DNA from: Valencia hispanica
Taxonomy: Eukaryota > Chordata > Actinopteri > Cyprinodontiformes > Valenciidae
Assembly (NCBI GenBank): GCA_963556495.2
Contig: OY747704.1
Location: 6,188,501-6,252,500, forward strand
DNA: 64,000 nucleotides
Direction of reading: 5' to 3'
Positions 18,193 through 30,543 of this stretch are shown here, piece by piece; position 1 is the stretch's first letter, and each line of letters opens with the position of its first letter. The notes below the pieces were generated by a model. The model was not told where the DNA came from. It worked only from the letters and a program-made list of their open reading frames with translations, and ran no database searches. The position numbers were made by a program, and so were the translations under genes.

Positions 18193-20100
18193 GTAGCAGA
18201 CATGTCCCCACCACTTTTCTAAACCTGATGCGGAATTTCTTACCAGCGCAGATCTAACATCCACTTGTGCTCCCAGCACAATTTCCACATAATCAGTATC
18301 TGAACTGACTATTATTTAAATTACTCCATTGCACTCTTATACAGTCATGGTTTCTTTCTGCGCAGATGCTGCAGCATTCTTTGCATTGGATATGTTAAGG
18401 TTTTAAAAGACTAGTCCGTATGCAAACACGCTCAGGGCTGAGTCCTGCAGTGCCGCTGGTAACCGTTTCAAGATGGAAAAATACGTCAATTAAATTTCAG
18501 GGCTCTGGCTGAAGTTTCTTTACTGCAGGTTAAAAAATATTAATTTAACACTTTTGTTTGTTTACGACTCCAAAAGAGAATGGTGTTGATATATTGTGTT
18601 TGGGGAGAGAGCATGCTAGAATATTCCCCCAACTTTGCGCTGACAGCAGAATGTTCCCGCTATCTAGGCATCCTGAGCTGCAAGAGAGATTTTTCTGCGA
18701 TTGAATTTGGGATTTAGGAACGGAGAGCGCAGATAAAGCCAGGGACTGCGGACAATATTGTTTCTGCACAGCGATCTCTGCATCAAATTAATTTCAGATA
18801 TACAATGTTTCAAATAAATAAAAAGGAACATGATTCATTGTAATATAATTTACTTAATTGGGGATTGGGTTATTTTCCGTCTTTGATCGGTTAAAACTGT
18901 AGCCTAATTGAAAAATGTAAAGGCCGTTGTTAGCAGGGCTCCTTATGGTGCGGCAGGAAAATCGAGTGAGAAAATGAAGCAGGACATCACACAAAAGTTC
19001 ACTTTCTGACTGCCAGCTCAACCACTCCACTACCCCATCAGGTACTGAGTGCATTCACAAAAAGGAACCCCTTCTGAAGAGTGTTTGTGTGATGAGTTTT
19101 TGCCGTCACTTTATTATGACGCAACCTCTATTCATCATTCAGTACAATAATCAAAAACACCTGTGGACCTGAACTAACAGCCGTCCTTCATTGTGAAAGT
19201 TAAAAATTTACGCCACTGACCACTTGATGCAGACGCACAGTCATTTTCAACTTCATGCACAGAGTTTAGGAAACTGAATCAATCAAAAGAAGATTCTAAT
19301 GAGAGCATCTGAGCATCACCATCTTAGACACTGTACTCAATGCAACGCTATTTCCTCCTGCTAAAGCAATAAGGAAAGTCCCCGTTGAGAAATAAGTGGC
19401 GCTTATTATTCCAGTGTGCGACCAGAGCGGATTCAGCCTCCCTTACGCACAAGCAGGTGCTCAATTCACATCTATAGACCATGAGGAAATTGTGAGATTG
19501 CAGGTAAAATGTTCATATTTAGTACATGTTTTCATCTGCTCCATATGTGATGTCATGATGGAGATTCTTTGTTCAGATTGTTCGGACTGAATATTAACTA
19601 AAATGAATGAAGAATTACATAATGTTGAATTTGTTCACCAGATTTTTTCAAAATTAAAAAAAAACCATCAAAGACAGAAAATAATTGGGCTCCCTGATAT
19701 AATGTAAATTATTGTATAATTAATTATTTATCTTTAATTGCTTTGGAATATTCCACCCGCGGGTACCCGCCCCGTTGCAGGACTCCTCACAGAACGGCAA
19801 GGGTTGTAAAGGGAACACGTTTTATTACTGTGCATATAGCCTATGTAGCCAACGGCTGAATAATTATTGGCTAAATGAATAATCAATTATTGTCGATTAT
19901 TATCAAAGGAGTTTTGCTATAATTATGAATAATTCAAACTATTTAGTGAGTCTGATAAATTGGTACGATTGTTGTTTGCCTTGAATGTCTGCCTAAAATA
20001 TGACTTTATTTTTCCGATATCAGTCTCAGACGTCACATGGATAGGTAGTTTTGAAGCCGTGGTTGTTGTGATTCCATTTCCCATAAGATGAACTGAACAG
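18193..20100. other. No confident gene; hAT-like at the left edge
   Basis: Begins with ACATGTCCCCACCACTTTTC, wording shared with hAT ends, followed by about 1.9 kb of AT-rich sequence. No frame shows a domain. A short perfect CCCGCGGGTACCCGC motif lies near 19757. Confidence 0.4.
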
Positions 20101-21378
20101 ACATTTGGATGGCTGGGAGCCATTTCAAAGATGGACTGAGCAGACCACATTTCCCAGCAATCCTAGCAGTGACCCCCATCACATTCCTATTGTAGCGTGG
20201 TCACCAATGGTGACATCAATGGTGACATCAACGATGACATCACGGCAAAAGGGCGAAAAGAAGTGGGAGTCGCGCCCATTTCAAACTGTTCTCAAGCCAG
20301 AGGTTCTTAGCAGAAACTCTAAACAGAGGACATCTCACCGGTGAAGATTCTCCTTTGTTCTGACCCGCTGGACCGGGAAGAACTCATTTCAAAGCTTCAA
20401 AAGTGCTCATCCTGTTCGTGTAACCAGGGTGAGCCATATCTGTTCCCAAACAGTTCGTTAGACGTCGACCTGCAGGCCACACGGTCCTTGAAAATCCTTT
20501 ACAGTTTTTTTTTTTTTATAACTCTTCCTTTTCTTGCTCAACTACGGACACAATTCGCTCTCCTCCTAGTGGACTGGACCTCCTTCAAAGCAAAGTAGGA
20601 CTGAACCGTTTCATTTGTACTAATATTGTGTCTGGGCGGAGATAAATAGAGAAAATAGAGTTTTAACTTAAGTTAGATCTCGTTCATTGTTGGTTTAAAG
20701 TGTCTCTAAGCGCTGTACCTATTGGCTCAATTTTGAAGTTGCCGCACGCATAAGTTTGAGCTGTAATTGCTGTGTTTGAAACTGTTTTATCCTGAGTGGA
20801 TCACGCCTTTTTCTTTTTCCTTCCTCTCTTTTCCTCTCTCTCTCTATCGCTCCCTGATCATCTGGTCGGCAGAGTCCGGCTCGGTTCGGCCTGCATTTGC
20901 TGGTCTTAGCTGAAAAGTTTTAACTCCATTGTCTTTAGTCTGTTGGTAAAGCAGAGGCCTTCCACATGGACGCTTCCCCCATGTGCTCCTTTAGCCAAAG
21001 CTAGTTTTATGACTATGTGCAGGTCTCCATCTTGGCTCAGAGCTGAGATTTATGACTCTTTGTCCCACAGGCTATCTTAGCTGAGCTCTCTGTAGTGAGG
21101 GCCACCCCCTCCTTTTCTGACCCAAACCTCAGCTGTTCTCATTTATTCATTTCATGTTAATTGTGTTTAATGTTCACCTAATATTGATTTCTAAGATCTG
21201 CAGTAGTAGTTGCATGCTTTAGAATAGATGGGATAAATTTATGAAATGTTTGGCTGTCAGGTTGATCTATTTTCTAAATAAATTCCCCTTAACTTAAAGA
21301 GAAGTTGTCTGGGATTACTTGGAGTAATGTGTACAATTAATGTCCACAGCGTAAGAACTTATTCCTTCATCTATTGTT
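20101..21378. other. Unclassified segment, possibly LTR-like
   Basis: It contains the 12-bp tandem repeat at 20207-20242, a pyrimidine-rich tract (20805-20850) and an AATAAA at about 21278. No reading frame has a recognisable domain. The layout could suit an LTR or a promoter-bearing repeat, but I see no matching ends. Confidence 0.3.
20207..20242 (+). repeat. Three 12-bp tandem units with TGACATCA
   Basis: AATGGTGACATC is repeated at exact 12-bp spacing, with TGACATCA at 20211, 20223 and 20235. The octamer is one base from the CRE palindrome TGACGTCA. Confidence 0.8.
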
Positions 21379-21394
21379 TAATTATCTCAGCCTC
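21379..21394 (+). repeat. Target-site duplication of L1 module copy 2, left
   Basis: TAATTATCTCAGCCTC, identical to 22726-22741. Confidence 0.85.
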
Positions 21395-22725
21395 CTTGTC
21401 TCTGTCCTAGAAGGTAGGGGGTCCATCTCCCGGGTCCAGGGGCTGGTTGCTCTACTGGGGCATCGGTACCTGGACCTGGGAGCATAAACTGTGTATGGGG
21501 TGTGTGAGGGAGGGTACAGCATCATTTCTTGGGTGTGTGCACTGGGCCGATGTCTTCCCTTGGTTGGTTGGGGCACCTCTTTCAGGGGTGCCAGGTTTGG
21601 GATTGTTGGGTGGTGCCTGTTCGGTGGCTCGGCGGGATACGGATAGAGCGTATCTGCTCGTTCGATCACCTGTTCTGTGTGCACAGTGCGTGGTCGGTTC
21701 ATTGGTGGGTTGGAACGGCCCTGGTCTTTGTTGGACGCCTGGTGTCAGCGCTCTGCATTACGTGGGATCAGGACCCGGGAGCTAGTACAACTTGGTGTCC
21801 TGGTGCTGACTGAGGTTGGCCTGGGGATGCCGTCCGTCCACTGCAGCTATTGGTGGGGCAGGGGTGGGGCGCTGGGATTTTGGCGGTGAGGATTGTCTTA
21901 GGGTGGCGCGTGGCGGCCGGCCACGGCCCCTGCAGTGGCGGGGGCCCTCAGCCACTGCAGGGGCCCCTCGTCGGCTGGTCCCTTGTCGGGTCCCTGCTGG
22001 GGGGTGGGGCGCCCCTGGGCCCCGGCTCTCCCGGTCCATGGACCGGCCCGCCCTGGCACAGCTGGTTGCCGCTAGATGTTCCCCTGGGGTTATCCTCTGC
22101 TCCTTTCTTGGGGGATGCGGTCGGCCCTGCCCGGGTCCACCTGGGGCTCTGGGGGTCCTTTGGACGTCTTGGCTCCAATCTCCTTCATGTCTGCATCGAT
22201 TCCTGGGAGACGGCTTGATGCCTGCTCAAACCAGCTATTGAACACTCTTATAGAGAAACCTTATATGCACCAGCATGCTCACACACACACACATAGGTGT
22301 GGGGTCTCCGGTGTTTGCAGATATAGTCTTGGGCTGAGGTTTTCATTATTAGATCTTGATTGATCGGTACCATGAGTTTTTCTGTGAAATTCTTGTTGTA
22401 TTTTTCGTCTTTTTTTCCCTCTCTCTGCCGTCCTGTGGGTATAGATTCAGACTTCAATGTTTTCCTCTCTTTTTTCATATTTTCAACTTACCCTCTCTCT
22501 TGACTTTTTGTTTCCTACCTTTCTTCTTCATCTTCTTTCTTCCCCTTAATTTTCCGTCTCCATGTCCATAACATCAGGGAATAAAACCCCCAGCAATTCA
22601 TTATAAAGATTTTTCACACATACATATCAAGTGGAGTACTATAGCAAAAGGTGTACTGCTCCGCTTGTGAAAGTAATTCTGAGCTCCACACTGCCAAACA
22701 GGACACATAAAAAAATAAAATATAA
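21395..22725 (+). mobile_element. L1 G-rich 3' module, copy 2 (5'-truncated insertion)
   Basis: It is homologous to 9570-11307, starting at TCCTAGAAGG and ending at CACTGCCAAACAGGACAC with an A-rich tail (AAAAAATAAAATA). It is bounded by an exact 16-bp duplication. A stretch equivalent to about 9690-9960 of copy 1 is missing at about 21530. It has no coding content of its own. The insertion history shows that this 3' module moves as the 3' end of a LINE. Confidence 0.85.
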
Positions 22726-22741
22726 TAATTATCTCAGCCTC
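22726..22741 (+). repeat. Target-site duplication of L1 module copy 2, right
   Basis: Identical to 21379-21394 and placed directly after the A-rich tail. Confidence 0.85.
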
Positions 22742-22757
22742 ATCAGGCAGATAATGA

Positions 22758-22892
<135 letters not shown>

Positions 22893-23139
22893 TTTCCTGG
22901 AATCCACCAGGTGGTGCCCCTAAACTTGGTAATTTTACATAAAAGTATTAATCTTATTAATAATTGCCTTGTGCAATTATTCATATTTAGTCATTTAGCC
23001 AAATCCTACCTATCTGTGGCACAACGCGGATAAGCTAATATTTTTGAAACTCTTATCGTGTAAAATCAAGTCTGTTCGGCTCATAAATTTATACAACCAC
23101 ATACTTTGACAAGATGTATTATGTCATAATATATTCACA

Positions 23140-23935
23140 TAAAGTCAGCTTCGTGTCATGAGATCTTTAAAAAAAAAAAAAAAAAAAAAGATCTTAAAAC
23201 GTACCGGGAACCAATGCAATGATTTTAAGACAGGTGTAATGTGCTCCCGCCTCCTGGTCTTCATCAGGACATGTGCTGCTGAATTTTTTAGGTGTTGTAA
23301 ACCTGAGATACTCTTTTTGAAGACCATAAAGCAGGGCATTACAGTAATCAATCCTACTGGAGATAAAAGCATGCATCAGTTTCTCAGTTTTGGTCCGTGA
23401 GAGAATGGGGCGGACTCTGCCAATGTTCTTTAGTTGATATAATCCTATTTAAGTAATGTTTTCAATGTGAGGGAAAAAAGTCAGCTCAGCTTCAAAAATC
23501 ACCCCCAGGTTCTTCACTTTTAAAAAAGGATTAAAAGACAGTCACTGTAGTTTTGGTAAAAGTTTCTCTCTGAGCCTCAGGACCGATGACTAAAACTTCA
23601 GTTTTGTCCTGTATGAGCTGGAGAAAGTTTTCTGCCATCCAAGATTTGATGTCTAAAATGCAGTTAAAAAGGGCGTCCATTGGTCATGTGTCATCGGGAG
23701 ACATGGAGATGTGTATCATCAGCATAACTGTAGAAGTTAACTCCATGTCTTCTGATGACACCCCCAAGAGAGAATATAAAGGTTAAAAAGCACGGGGCCT
23801 AAAATAGAACCCTGGGGCTCACCACATATGATCTTGTGGACCTTAGAGAACAGGTATCTAGACTTACCATAAAAGTCCTGTCTGTGAGATAGGATGTAAA
23901 CCATTGTGAAAAGAAAGTAGAAAGTTGATAACAGG
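23140..23935 (-). pseudogene. L2 LINE reverse transcriptase C-terminal part
   Basis: On the minus strand I read AFISSRIDYCNALLYGLQKE, then ARVL-like text and RRREHITPVLKSLHWFPVRF. This is the thumb region that follows the RT in L2 elements. Upstream parts (23520-23930) read as the palm and motif-C region in several frames. A run of about 20 A lies at 23169-23189. Frameshifts and stops make it inactive. Confidence 0.75.
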
Positions 23936-24159
23936 ACACGGGGGATGCTCAGTTACTGGGATGCCCCCAGTCCAAAAGGGAATTGTAGCTAAGCAGGATG
24001 TATAGCTTCTATGAAGAGAAAAACACAGAGATAACAAAGTTAACAGTTAAAATAACAGCAAATAATGCAACTGGAGAGTAGTAGAAGACAAAAGTAGTAG
24101 AGTTTAGAAAACGATGCCTAAGGATGACCTAAGCCACTTTAACTATAAACTTTATAAAA

Positions 24160-24262
24160 AAGGAACGTTTTAAGCCTGGCATTAAAAGTAGACAGTGTGT
24201 CTGCCTCATGGACTTAAACTGGGAGCTGGTTCCACAGGAGAGGAGCCTGATAACTAAAATGC
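24160..24262 (-). pseudogene. L2 post-RT fragment
   Basis: The minus strand reads YQAPLLWNQLPV and then HEADTLSTFNARLKTFLF. This is the C-terminal wording of an L2 polyprotein. It is short and isolated. Confidence 0.6.
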
Positions 24263-24329
24263 TCCCAGTAACTGAACATCCACCGTGTCATGTTATCAAA
24301 TTTTTACTTTCTGTAACATAGAAAGGACT

Positions 24330-25212
24330 CTTGCATCAGTTTTTTGGTCTTTCTTTGTCTCTGCTCTGTCTTCTCAAACCCCCAGACGGTCGTGGCAGAT
24401 GGCTGCGCCTACTGAGCCTGGTTCTGTTGGAGGTTTCTTCCTGTTAAAGGGGAGTTTTTGCTCTCCACCGTCACTATATGGTTGCTCAGTATGAGGGATT
24501 GCTGTTGGAAATCTGCACCAACGGGGCCCAACCTCACGCCAATGACTGACGCGATCTGCTGGGATTCCTTAAATAGGAAACTTTTTAACTGATTAGAATG
24601 TTTGTATATATAATTCAATTAAAAATTACTTTATTAATCCCAAAGGGAAATTAAATGTTGTAACTCGTTATGCAAGTTCCTTCAAAAATTTGTTGTAGAT
24701 GCTGATGGCTGTGGGTAGGGATGATCTCCTGTAGCGCTCTGCAGATCTGAAGAAGCCTCTGACTGAAGACGCTCTGTAGTTGTATGACAGTCTGATGTAG
24801 AGGATGCTCTGGATCTATGGCGTCTTCTTTTCAACTCATCAGGGTTTTGTGGCTGTAGTTGAGGTATTATTTGAGCTTTTGTGATGTTAATCAGCTGCTG
24901 CCAGTTGTAAACCACTTTGTTCCCATGGTTATGCATCATAACAAATGTCCAAAAATAAAAAGTATCAGCAAAAATGCACAGCATTCAAAACCAGAGAGAA
25001 CAGTTGTCCACAAAAACAATGTTTCTACCAAAAATGGAAGAATTAAAGTTTTAAAAAAGAAAAAAATATGAACCAAAGTAACGGAGCTACTCCAACATCC
25101 TGCCACCTTGAGCGGCGCAATTCCGGAAGTATGACTTCTTGTTAAGTGCTGCCTTGAGATGACATCTGTTGTGAAGCGGCGCTATATAAATAAACTGAAT
25201 TGAAATTGAAAA
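24330..25212 (+). mobile_element. L2 3' UTR, split by a Rex1 tail and another insert
   Basis: GGTTTCTTCCTGTTAAAGGG, GTATGAGGGATTGCTG and CTGCTGGGATTCCTTAAATA run to about 24612. The matching end CTTGAGATGACATCTGTTGT and GCGCTATATAAATAAACTG is found at 25150-25212. The same 3' UTR, nearly unbroken, lies at 31240-31435. The middle is filled by a Rex1 tail (24615-24805, minus) and unclassified sequence (24806-25140). Confidence 0.7.
24615..24805 (-). mobile_element. Rex1-like LINE 3' end
   Basis: Begins at TTTATTAATCCCAAAGGGAA (the complement of the tail) and continues with GATGGCTGTGGGTAGGGATG and GAAGAAGCCTCTGACTGAAG, matching 14271-14440. It is inserted in L2 3' UTR sequence. Confidence 0.75.
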
Positions 25213-25214
25213 AA

Positions 25215-27540
25215 TTTAAATAAAAGATCTGCCTCCCATTCTACTTTTAGAAATCCTATGAACCACCAGTAAACCTGCAGTCTGAGAGCGAAGTGCTCTA
25301 TTAGGAACATATGAAACAACAGGAGAAATGTGATCTTTCTTTTTAATACTCATCAGAACTCTTCCTGCAGCATTTAGGATCAACTGAAGGCTTTTAATTA
25401 CATTTTGGGGACTTCCTGATAGTAAAGAATTACAGTAGTCCAGCCTTGAGGTAAAAATGCATGAAATAGTTTCTCAGCATCACTCCTGGACAGAATGTTT
25501 CTAATTTTAGCAATATTCCGGAGGTGAAAGAAGGAAATCCTAGAAACCTGTTTAATATGGGATTTGAATGTCTTGGTCAACAATAACGTCATCGTTCTTT
25601 ACTTTATTACTGGGGGCCAATTTAATGCCATCCAGATGACGAGATTGACTAAGCAGTTCTTTTTTAGAGCTTCTGGTCCAAAGACGGCAATTTCTGTCTA
25701 GTCCAAATTTAGTAGCAAAAAGTTTAGAGTCATCTATGTTTTGTCTTCCAGACATGCCTGTAATCTACCTAACTGACTGGATTCATGGATAAATATAGTT
25801 CTGTATCATCGGCAGAACTGTGGAAATGTATCCCATGCGGTCTAATGATTTTACCAATTGAAACCATATATATAGTAAAAAGAATTGGTCCAAGCACATA
25901 ACCCTGTGGTACTCCACAAGTATCCCTTGAGAATGAAGAAGATTTTTCATTTACATGAACAAACTGGAACCCGTCAGACAAATATGATTTAAACCAGCCT
26001 AGTGCTGTTCCTTTGATTCCTGCAACATGTTCAAGCCTTTATAAGAGATTATTATAATCAACTGTGTCAAAAGCAGCAATGAGATAAACAAGACCAGAAC
26101 AGTCAAAAGTCCATTATCTGAGAACATGAGAATATCATTAGTGACTTTCACCAGTGCTGTTTCAGTGCTATGATGAGCTCTAAAACCTGACTAAAACTCT
26201 TCATGCAGGTTGTTACTGTTTAGATGCTCACATACCTGATAAGCAACTATTTTCTTTAGGATTTTGGATAAAAAAGGAAGGTTAGATATAGGTCTGTAAT
26301 TAACTAAGTCATCTTGATCGAAAGAAGGTTTCTTAAGTAAAGGTTTATTACAGCAACCTTAAATTCCTATGGTACGTATCCATTTACTAAGGAAAGATTC
26401 ACCATATCTAAAATGGGGACAGGAATTAAAGGGAGCACTTTTCCTAAATTATTTGGTTGGGATTGGGTCCAACATACAAGTTTTAGGTTTAGATGAGCTA
26501 ATACTTTTGATAATTCCGAAAGCTCGACTGAATCAAAACACTCCAAACACAAATGAGGTTCTACAGTTGCTTCCGATGCTTCCTCACTGAAAGTGATGAA
26601 ATAATGTTTGGGAGGATGCCAATGATTTTATTTGCAATAGAATTAATTTTGTTTATGAAGAATCCCATAAAGTCATCACTACTAAGAGCCGGGGGAATAG
26701 TTGGCTCAACAGAGCTATGTCGGTGTTTGGCGACGGTACTAAATAGATACCTAGGATTGTTCTTATTCGCCTCTATTCATGATGAAAGATATGCTGTTCT
26801 AGCTTGTCGAAGGGTCTTTTTGTACAGCAGCAGACTATTTTTCCAGGACAAATTGGAATCCTCTAGGTGTGTAGTGTACCATGTTCTCTCTAATTTCCTA
26901 GTATTCTGCTTCAAAGTATGCAGCTCTGCATTAAACCAGGGAGTCAACCTCCTATGCCTAATCACTTTCTTTTTTAAGGGTGCTACACTATCTAATGCCA
27001 AACGCAATGAGGAAGTAACTCTATGAACTAGACCATCAATTTCTGAAGGGTTAGAGATATAATTGCTGCCCTCCACTGTGTTACTCTGAGACAGAGGAAA
27101 GTAAGAATGGAAAAGATTCTTTAAAAACAGGCCTGGTGGACGATGCAAAAACACAAACAAAAGTGGTCTTAATGTTTTGCTACTTGGATGAGGAAAACTA
27201 AGGGTTGGATGTTCAAAAGAACTGTAGCTAATAGTTGGTCTGGGATTATTGGTAAATCAGATGAAAAATGGTTGCAACTCCTCCTCCTCGCCCAGTACTT
27301 GTTGGGATGTGAACATTTAAATAATTGGATGGAGTTGACTCATTTATACTGACATGATCCTCCTGCTGCAGCAAAGTTTCTGTGAGGCAAAACAAATGAA
27401 TTTGATTATCACAAATCAAGTCATTTACTAACAAAGTCTTTGAGGAGAGCAATCTTATGTTCGATAAACCACATTTAATAGTTTTATTTTTCTGCAATTT
27501 GAGGCTTTTGTACAAACAAGAGATAAGGCGCGTTTTCACT
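25215..27540 (-). mobile_element. L2 LINE with endonuclease deletion
   Basis: From right to left on the minus strand: the start of the endonuclease ([36 protein letters not shown]), a jump at about 27120 from LFVFLHRPPG straight into the pre-RT linker (YISNPSEIDGLVHRVTSSLR), the RT with CGVPQGYVLGPILFTIYM and SADDTELYLSM (catalytic pair DD kept, Y replaced by S), and the thumb (SRISFFHLRNIAKIRNIL). About 200 endonuclease and linker codons, including the GDFN and SDH motifs, are absent. Several stops and frameshifts are present. Confidence 0.8.
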
Positions 27541-27690
27541 GTTGGAACTTCTGGGTAATTTTACAGGACCTTGTGTGTATGTGTGCGTGTCACCACTTCA
27601 CCGAGCCACTTTTCAGGGTCATTTCAGGAACCAGGAACCAAGTACCAGTCTTGAGGTACATACACGGCACGGTACACTATGATTAAGTCA
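27520..27690. repeat. MITE-like segment
   Basis: GAACTTCTGGGTAATTTTAC followed by AGGACCTT is also found at 62268-62293. The following AACCAGGAACCAAGTACCAG series is repeat-like. The family is unknown to me. Confidence 0.35.
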
Positions 27691-27764
27691 TTCTTGTTTC
27701 TTTTAATGTTTCTTTTAAATGGGGGATTGTGTAATTTGTATGATGTTTGATCCATCTGTCTACT

Positions 27765-27862
27765 CATTATGTCAATGTTCTTAAAAACCTACCTGTGGAG
27801 TCAAAGACAAATTTCCACTTCAGTGGACAATAAAGCTTTATTATTATTATTATTATGATTAT
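27765..27862 (+). repeat. LINE 3' tail with (ATT)n
   Basis: AAATTTCCACTTCAGTGGAC then AATAAAGCTTTATTATTATT. This has the form of a LINE 3' end. Confidence 0.5.
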
Positions 27863-28790
27863 TGGTTGTTACTCGGTGGAAAATGATATCAGCAGGTGTT
27901 ACCAAACAACCTGCTTTTTAAAATTGGAAAGTTGCTGGTGAACCAGTTTAAAACATAGCAAACAGAAACACAACAACCACCTCTGGTTTGAGTGGGACTC
28001 ACTTTCAGCCCTGGAACTTCACGCCTTTGACCAGCCCACTTTAAATCCCAACCCTTTTTCTTTTAAATCACGTAAATATGACTTTAGCCTCAATGTTAAG
28101 TCTACAATATTCAACAGTTATGTAAAGAATTGATTTAGTCTTTTTTCTCAAATTAATCAAATTCATTGCAAATAGGGGTTGCTTTACAATATAGATTTAT
28201 TTCAACATGAGTTCACATCTCCAGCTTTGTTCTTTACAGTCAATCCTTAACAATATCAGCATTTATATTCTGTTCAAATAAGTGCTTACAGCCACCCGAA
28301 CCCTGACAAATTAAATACAATAAAATAAAAACTTTAAATCACAAGATGAGAGTAAAATTGTTGTAGTAGTAAAATTGTTGCACTTTCTAATAAGACTCAT
28401 TTTTCCTCTGCAAGGAAACAGCTTTATGACAAGTGGATCTGAGGATATGAGTTTAAGAGCAAATCTCCAACATTTTTTTTGTTACATCAGAATGTCCTTT
28501 TCTGCAGTATCAAATATTAGGAATTAGCTAATTATTAATAAGGAATAAAAAGTTGCACTGCAGTCTGCAAATGTGGTATTATACTGTATGTATAACATAA
28601 CTTTCTTCTAATGATGCCATTATCTTGTTTTGTTCAGTGTGTGTTTTTTTTAATGTTTGTTCCTAACTGGACATGTTCTCTCTCCAGATTAGATAGTTGG
28701 AAACTGGTTCTGTGCAGGGGGCCAAGTGAAAATGACTTAAATAAATACACAGCAGAGAAGATCTATAATGAGAATCCCAAATATCGTTAG
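27863..28790. other. No recognisable feature
   Basis: AT-rich sequence with no long frame, RNA gene or transposon end that I can support. Confidence 0.5.
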
Positions 28791-29103
28791 TAAAACGTTG
28801 TAGTATATATCCTGGAATATAAATGGGAGTGGAAGCGCTGCTAAAAAATATAAGGTATTATCTTATTTAAAAACAAACAAAACTGATACCGCTTTCATAC
28901 AAGAAACACATCTAAATCAGGAAAAAGCTTTATAGTTTAAAAGGGGATGGGTAAACATTTTTCATAGATCGTTGTCAAGTGCACGCAAGTGGGTCATGAT
29001 ATTGGTGAATAAAGGGATACAGTTTGTAGTGCAAAGGGAGACTAAGGATACAGAAAGATAAATATTATGTGTGTAAGCCTTAATAGAAGGAATACAGGTT
29101 ATA

Positions 29104-29715
29104 CACACACACACACATACTTCCACCCACGCACGTCTTGCTATACTTGTGTTGACATTGTATTGACTTCCATTGATTTTACCATGCCTAACCCAGACAC
29201 TTTCCCTAAACCTAACCATTACTGATACATGCCTAACCCTAACCTAACTCACACCATACCTCTAAACCTAACTAGTAGAGTTTAATAGCTAGTTAAACAT
29301 TGTGGGGACCAGGCAAAATGTCCTCACAACTACAAATGTCCACACAATGCTGATGGGCTGTCACAGGTTGGTCCTCACAAATACAGCTATACATGTACAC
29401 ACACACACACACACACACGCACGTCTTGCTATCCTTGTGTTGACATTGTATTGACTTCCATTGATTTTACTATGCCTAACCCAGACACTTTCCCTAAACC
29501 TAACCATTACTGATACATGCCTAACCCTAACCTTAACCTAAACCTAATTCACACCATACCTCTAAACCTAACTAGTAGAGTTTAATAGCTAGTTAAACAT
29601 TGTGGGGACCAGGCAAAATGTCCTCACAACTACAAATGTCCACACAAGGGTGGTGGGCTGTCAAAGGTTGGTCCTCACAAGTATAGCTATACATGTACAC
29701 ACGTACACACACACA
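29104..29715 (+). repeat. Doublet of the CA-flanked, telomere-like repeat (copies B and C)
   Basis: Two copies of the unit seen at 2285-2632 lie head to tail with a period of 288 bp (GCACGTCTTG at 29131 and 29419). CA tracts lie before, between and after. The doublet splits the endonuclease frame of the L1 element: L1 text stops at about 29100 and resumes at about 29716 (KKEDPAFVHEV). Confidence 0.85.
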
Positions 29716-30543
29716 CTGAAGAAAGAGGACCCAGCTTTCGTTCATGAGGTAAATAAGGTGATAGGGGACATGGATGGACAGATACTTTTGGCAGGGGATT
29801 CCAATCAGGTGGTAGATCCGATATTGGATAAGAGTAAATACAGAGGGACGAAGATGAAGGACAGGGCGGCGGTACATATGTTAAAGGAAGATTTGGCTCT
29901 GACATATGGAGCCTTGTCAACCCTTGTGAAAGGGAATATAACTTTTTCTTTTCCTAATTTCTCATTCAATAATAGACAAAGTTGTTAACTGCAGTATTAA
30001 AGCAATTGCTACAACAGACCATCGGGGGGATTCAGCGGAACTCCAGGTGGAGAATGAATACATGAGTGTTACAAGACCAACATTTCAAATAGTCATTAGC
30101 AGAGGATTTGGAATTGTTTTTTTCCCCAGGTAAATATGGGTAGCAAAAGAAAATCTCATCAGTCTGGGAGGTTTCCAAAGCATATATAAGCAGAAAATTC
30201 ATAGCGTACTCAGCAAAACAAAAGAGGGATAAGGCCAGTAGGATTAAAAAATTAGGAACCAAAATACAATCAAAAGAGAACAAAATTGCACAAGAATTCT
30301 TCCAAATACGCTATCAAGAATTATGTAAACTTATATTTGTTTAATTTGTATGAAGGTGGGGAGAAAGCAGGGAAAATGTTAGCCAGACAAAAAAGAAAGA
30401 AGACTTTTTGGACTCAATCCCAGCGATTTGTCAGGGCTATCAATTAGCAACCCCAGCCAAAGCAATAAATAGCTTTTGAACATGACAAAAATCTATATAC
30501 GTCATCAACAGTTTCTCATGATAATAAAGAACATACAGAATAC

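Noticed and set aside
17525..18257. Plus-strand frames over the Rex3 element as host genes
   Set aside because: They are antisense shadows of the Rex3 5' UTR and endonuclease, apart from the short Rex3 segment at 18083-18192.
24806..25140. Possible L1 5' UTR on the minus strand (AAGGTGGCAGGATG motif)
   Set aside because: There is only a short promoter-like motif and no ORF or boundary to support it.
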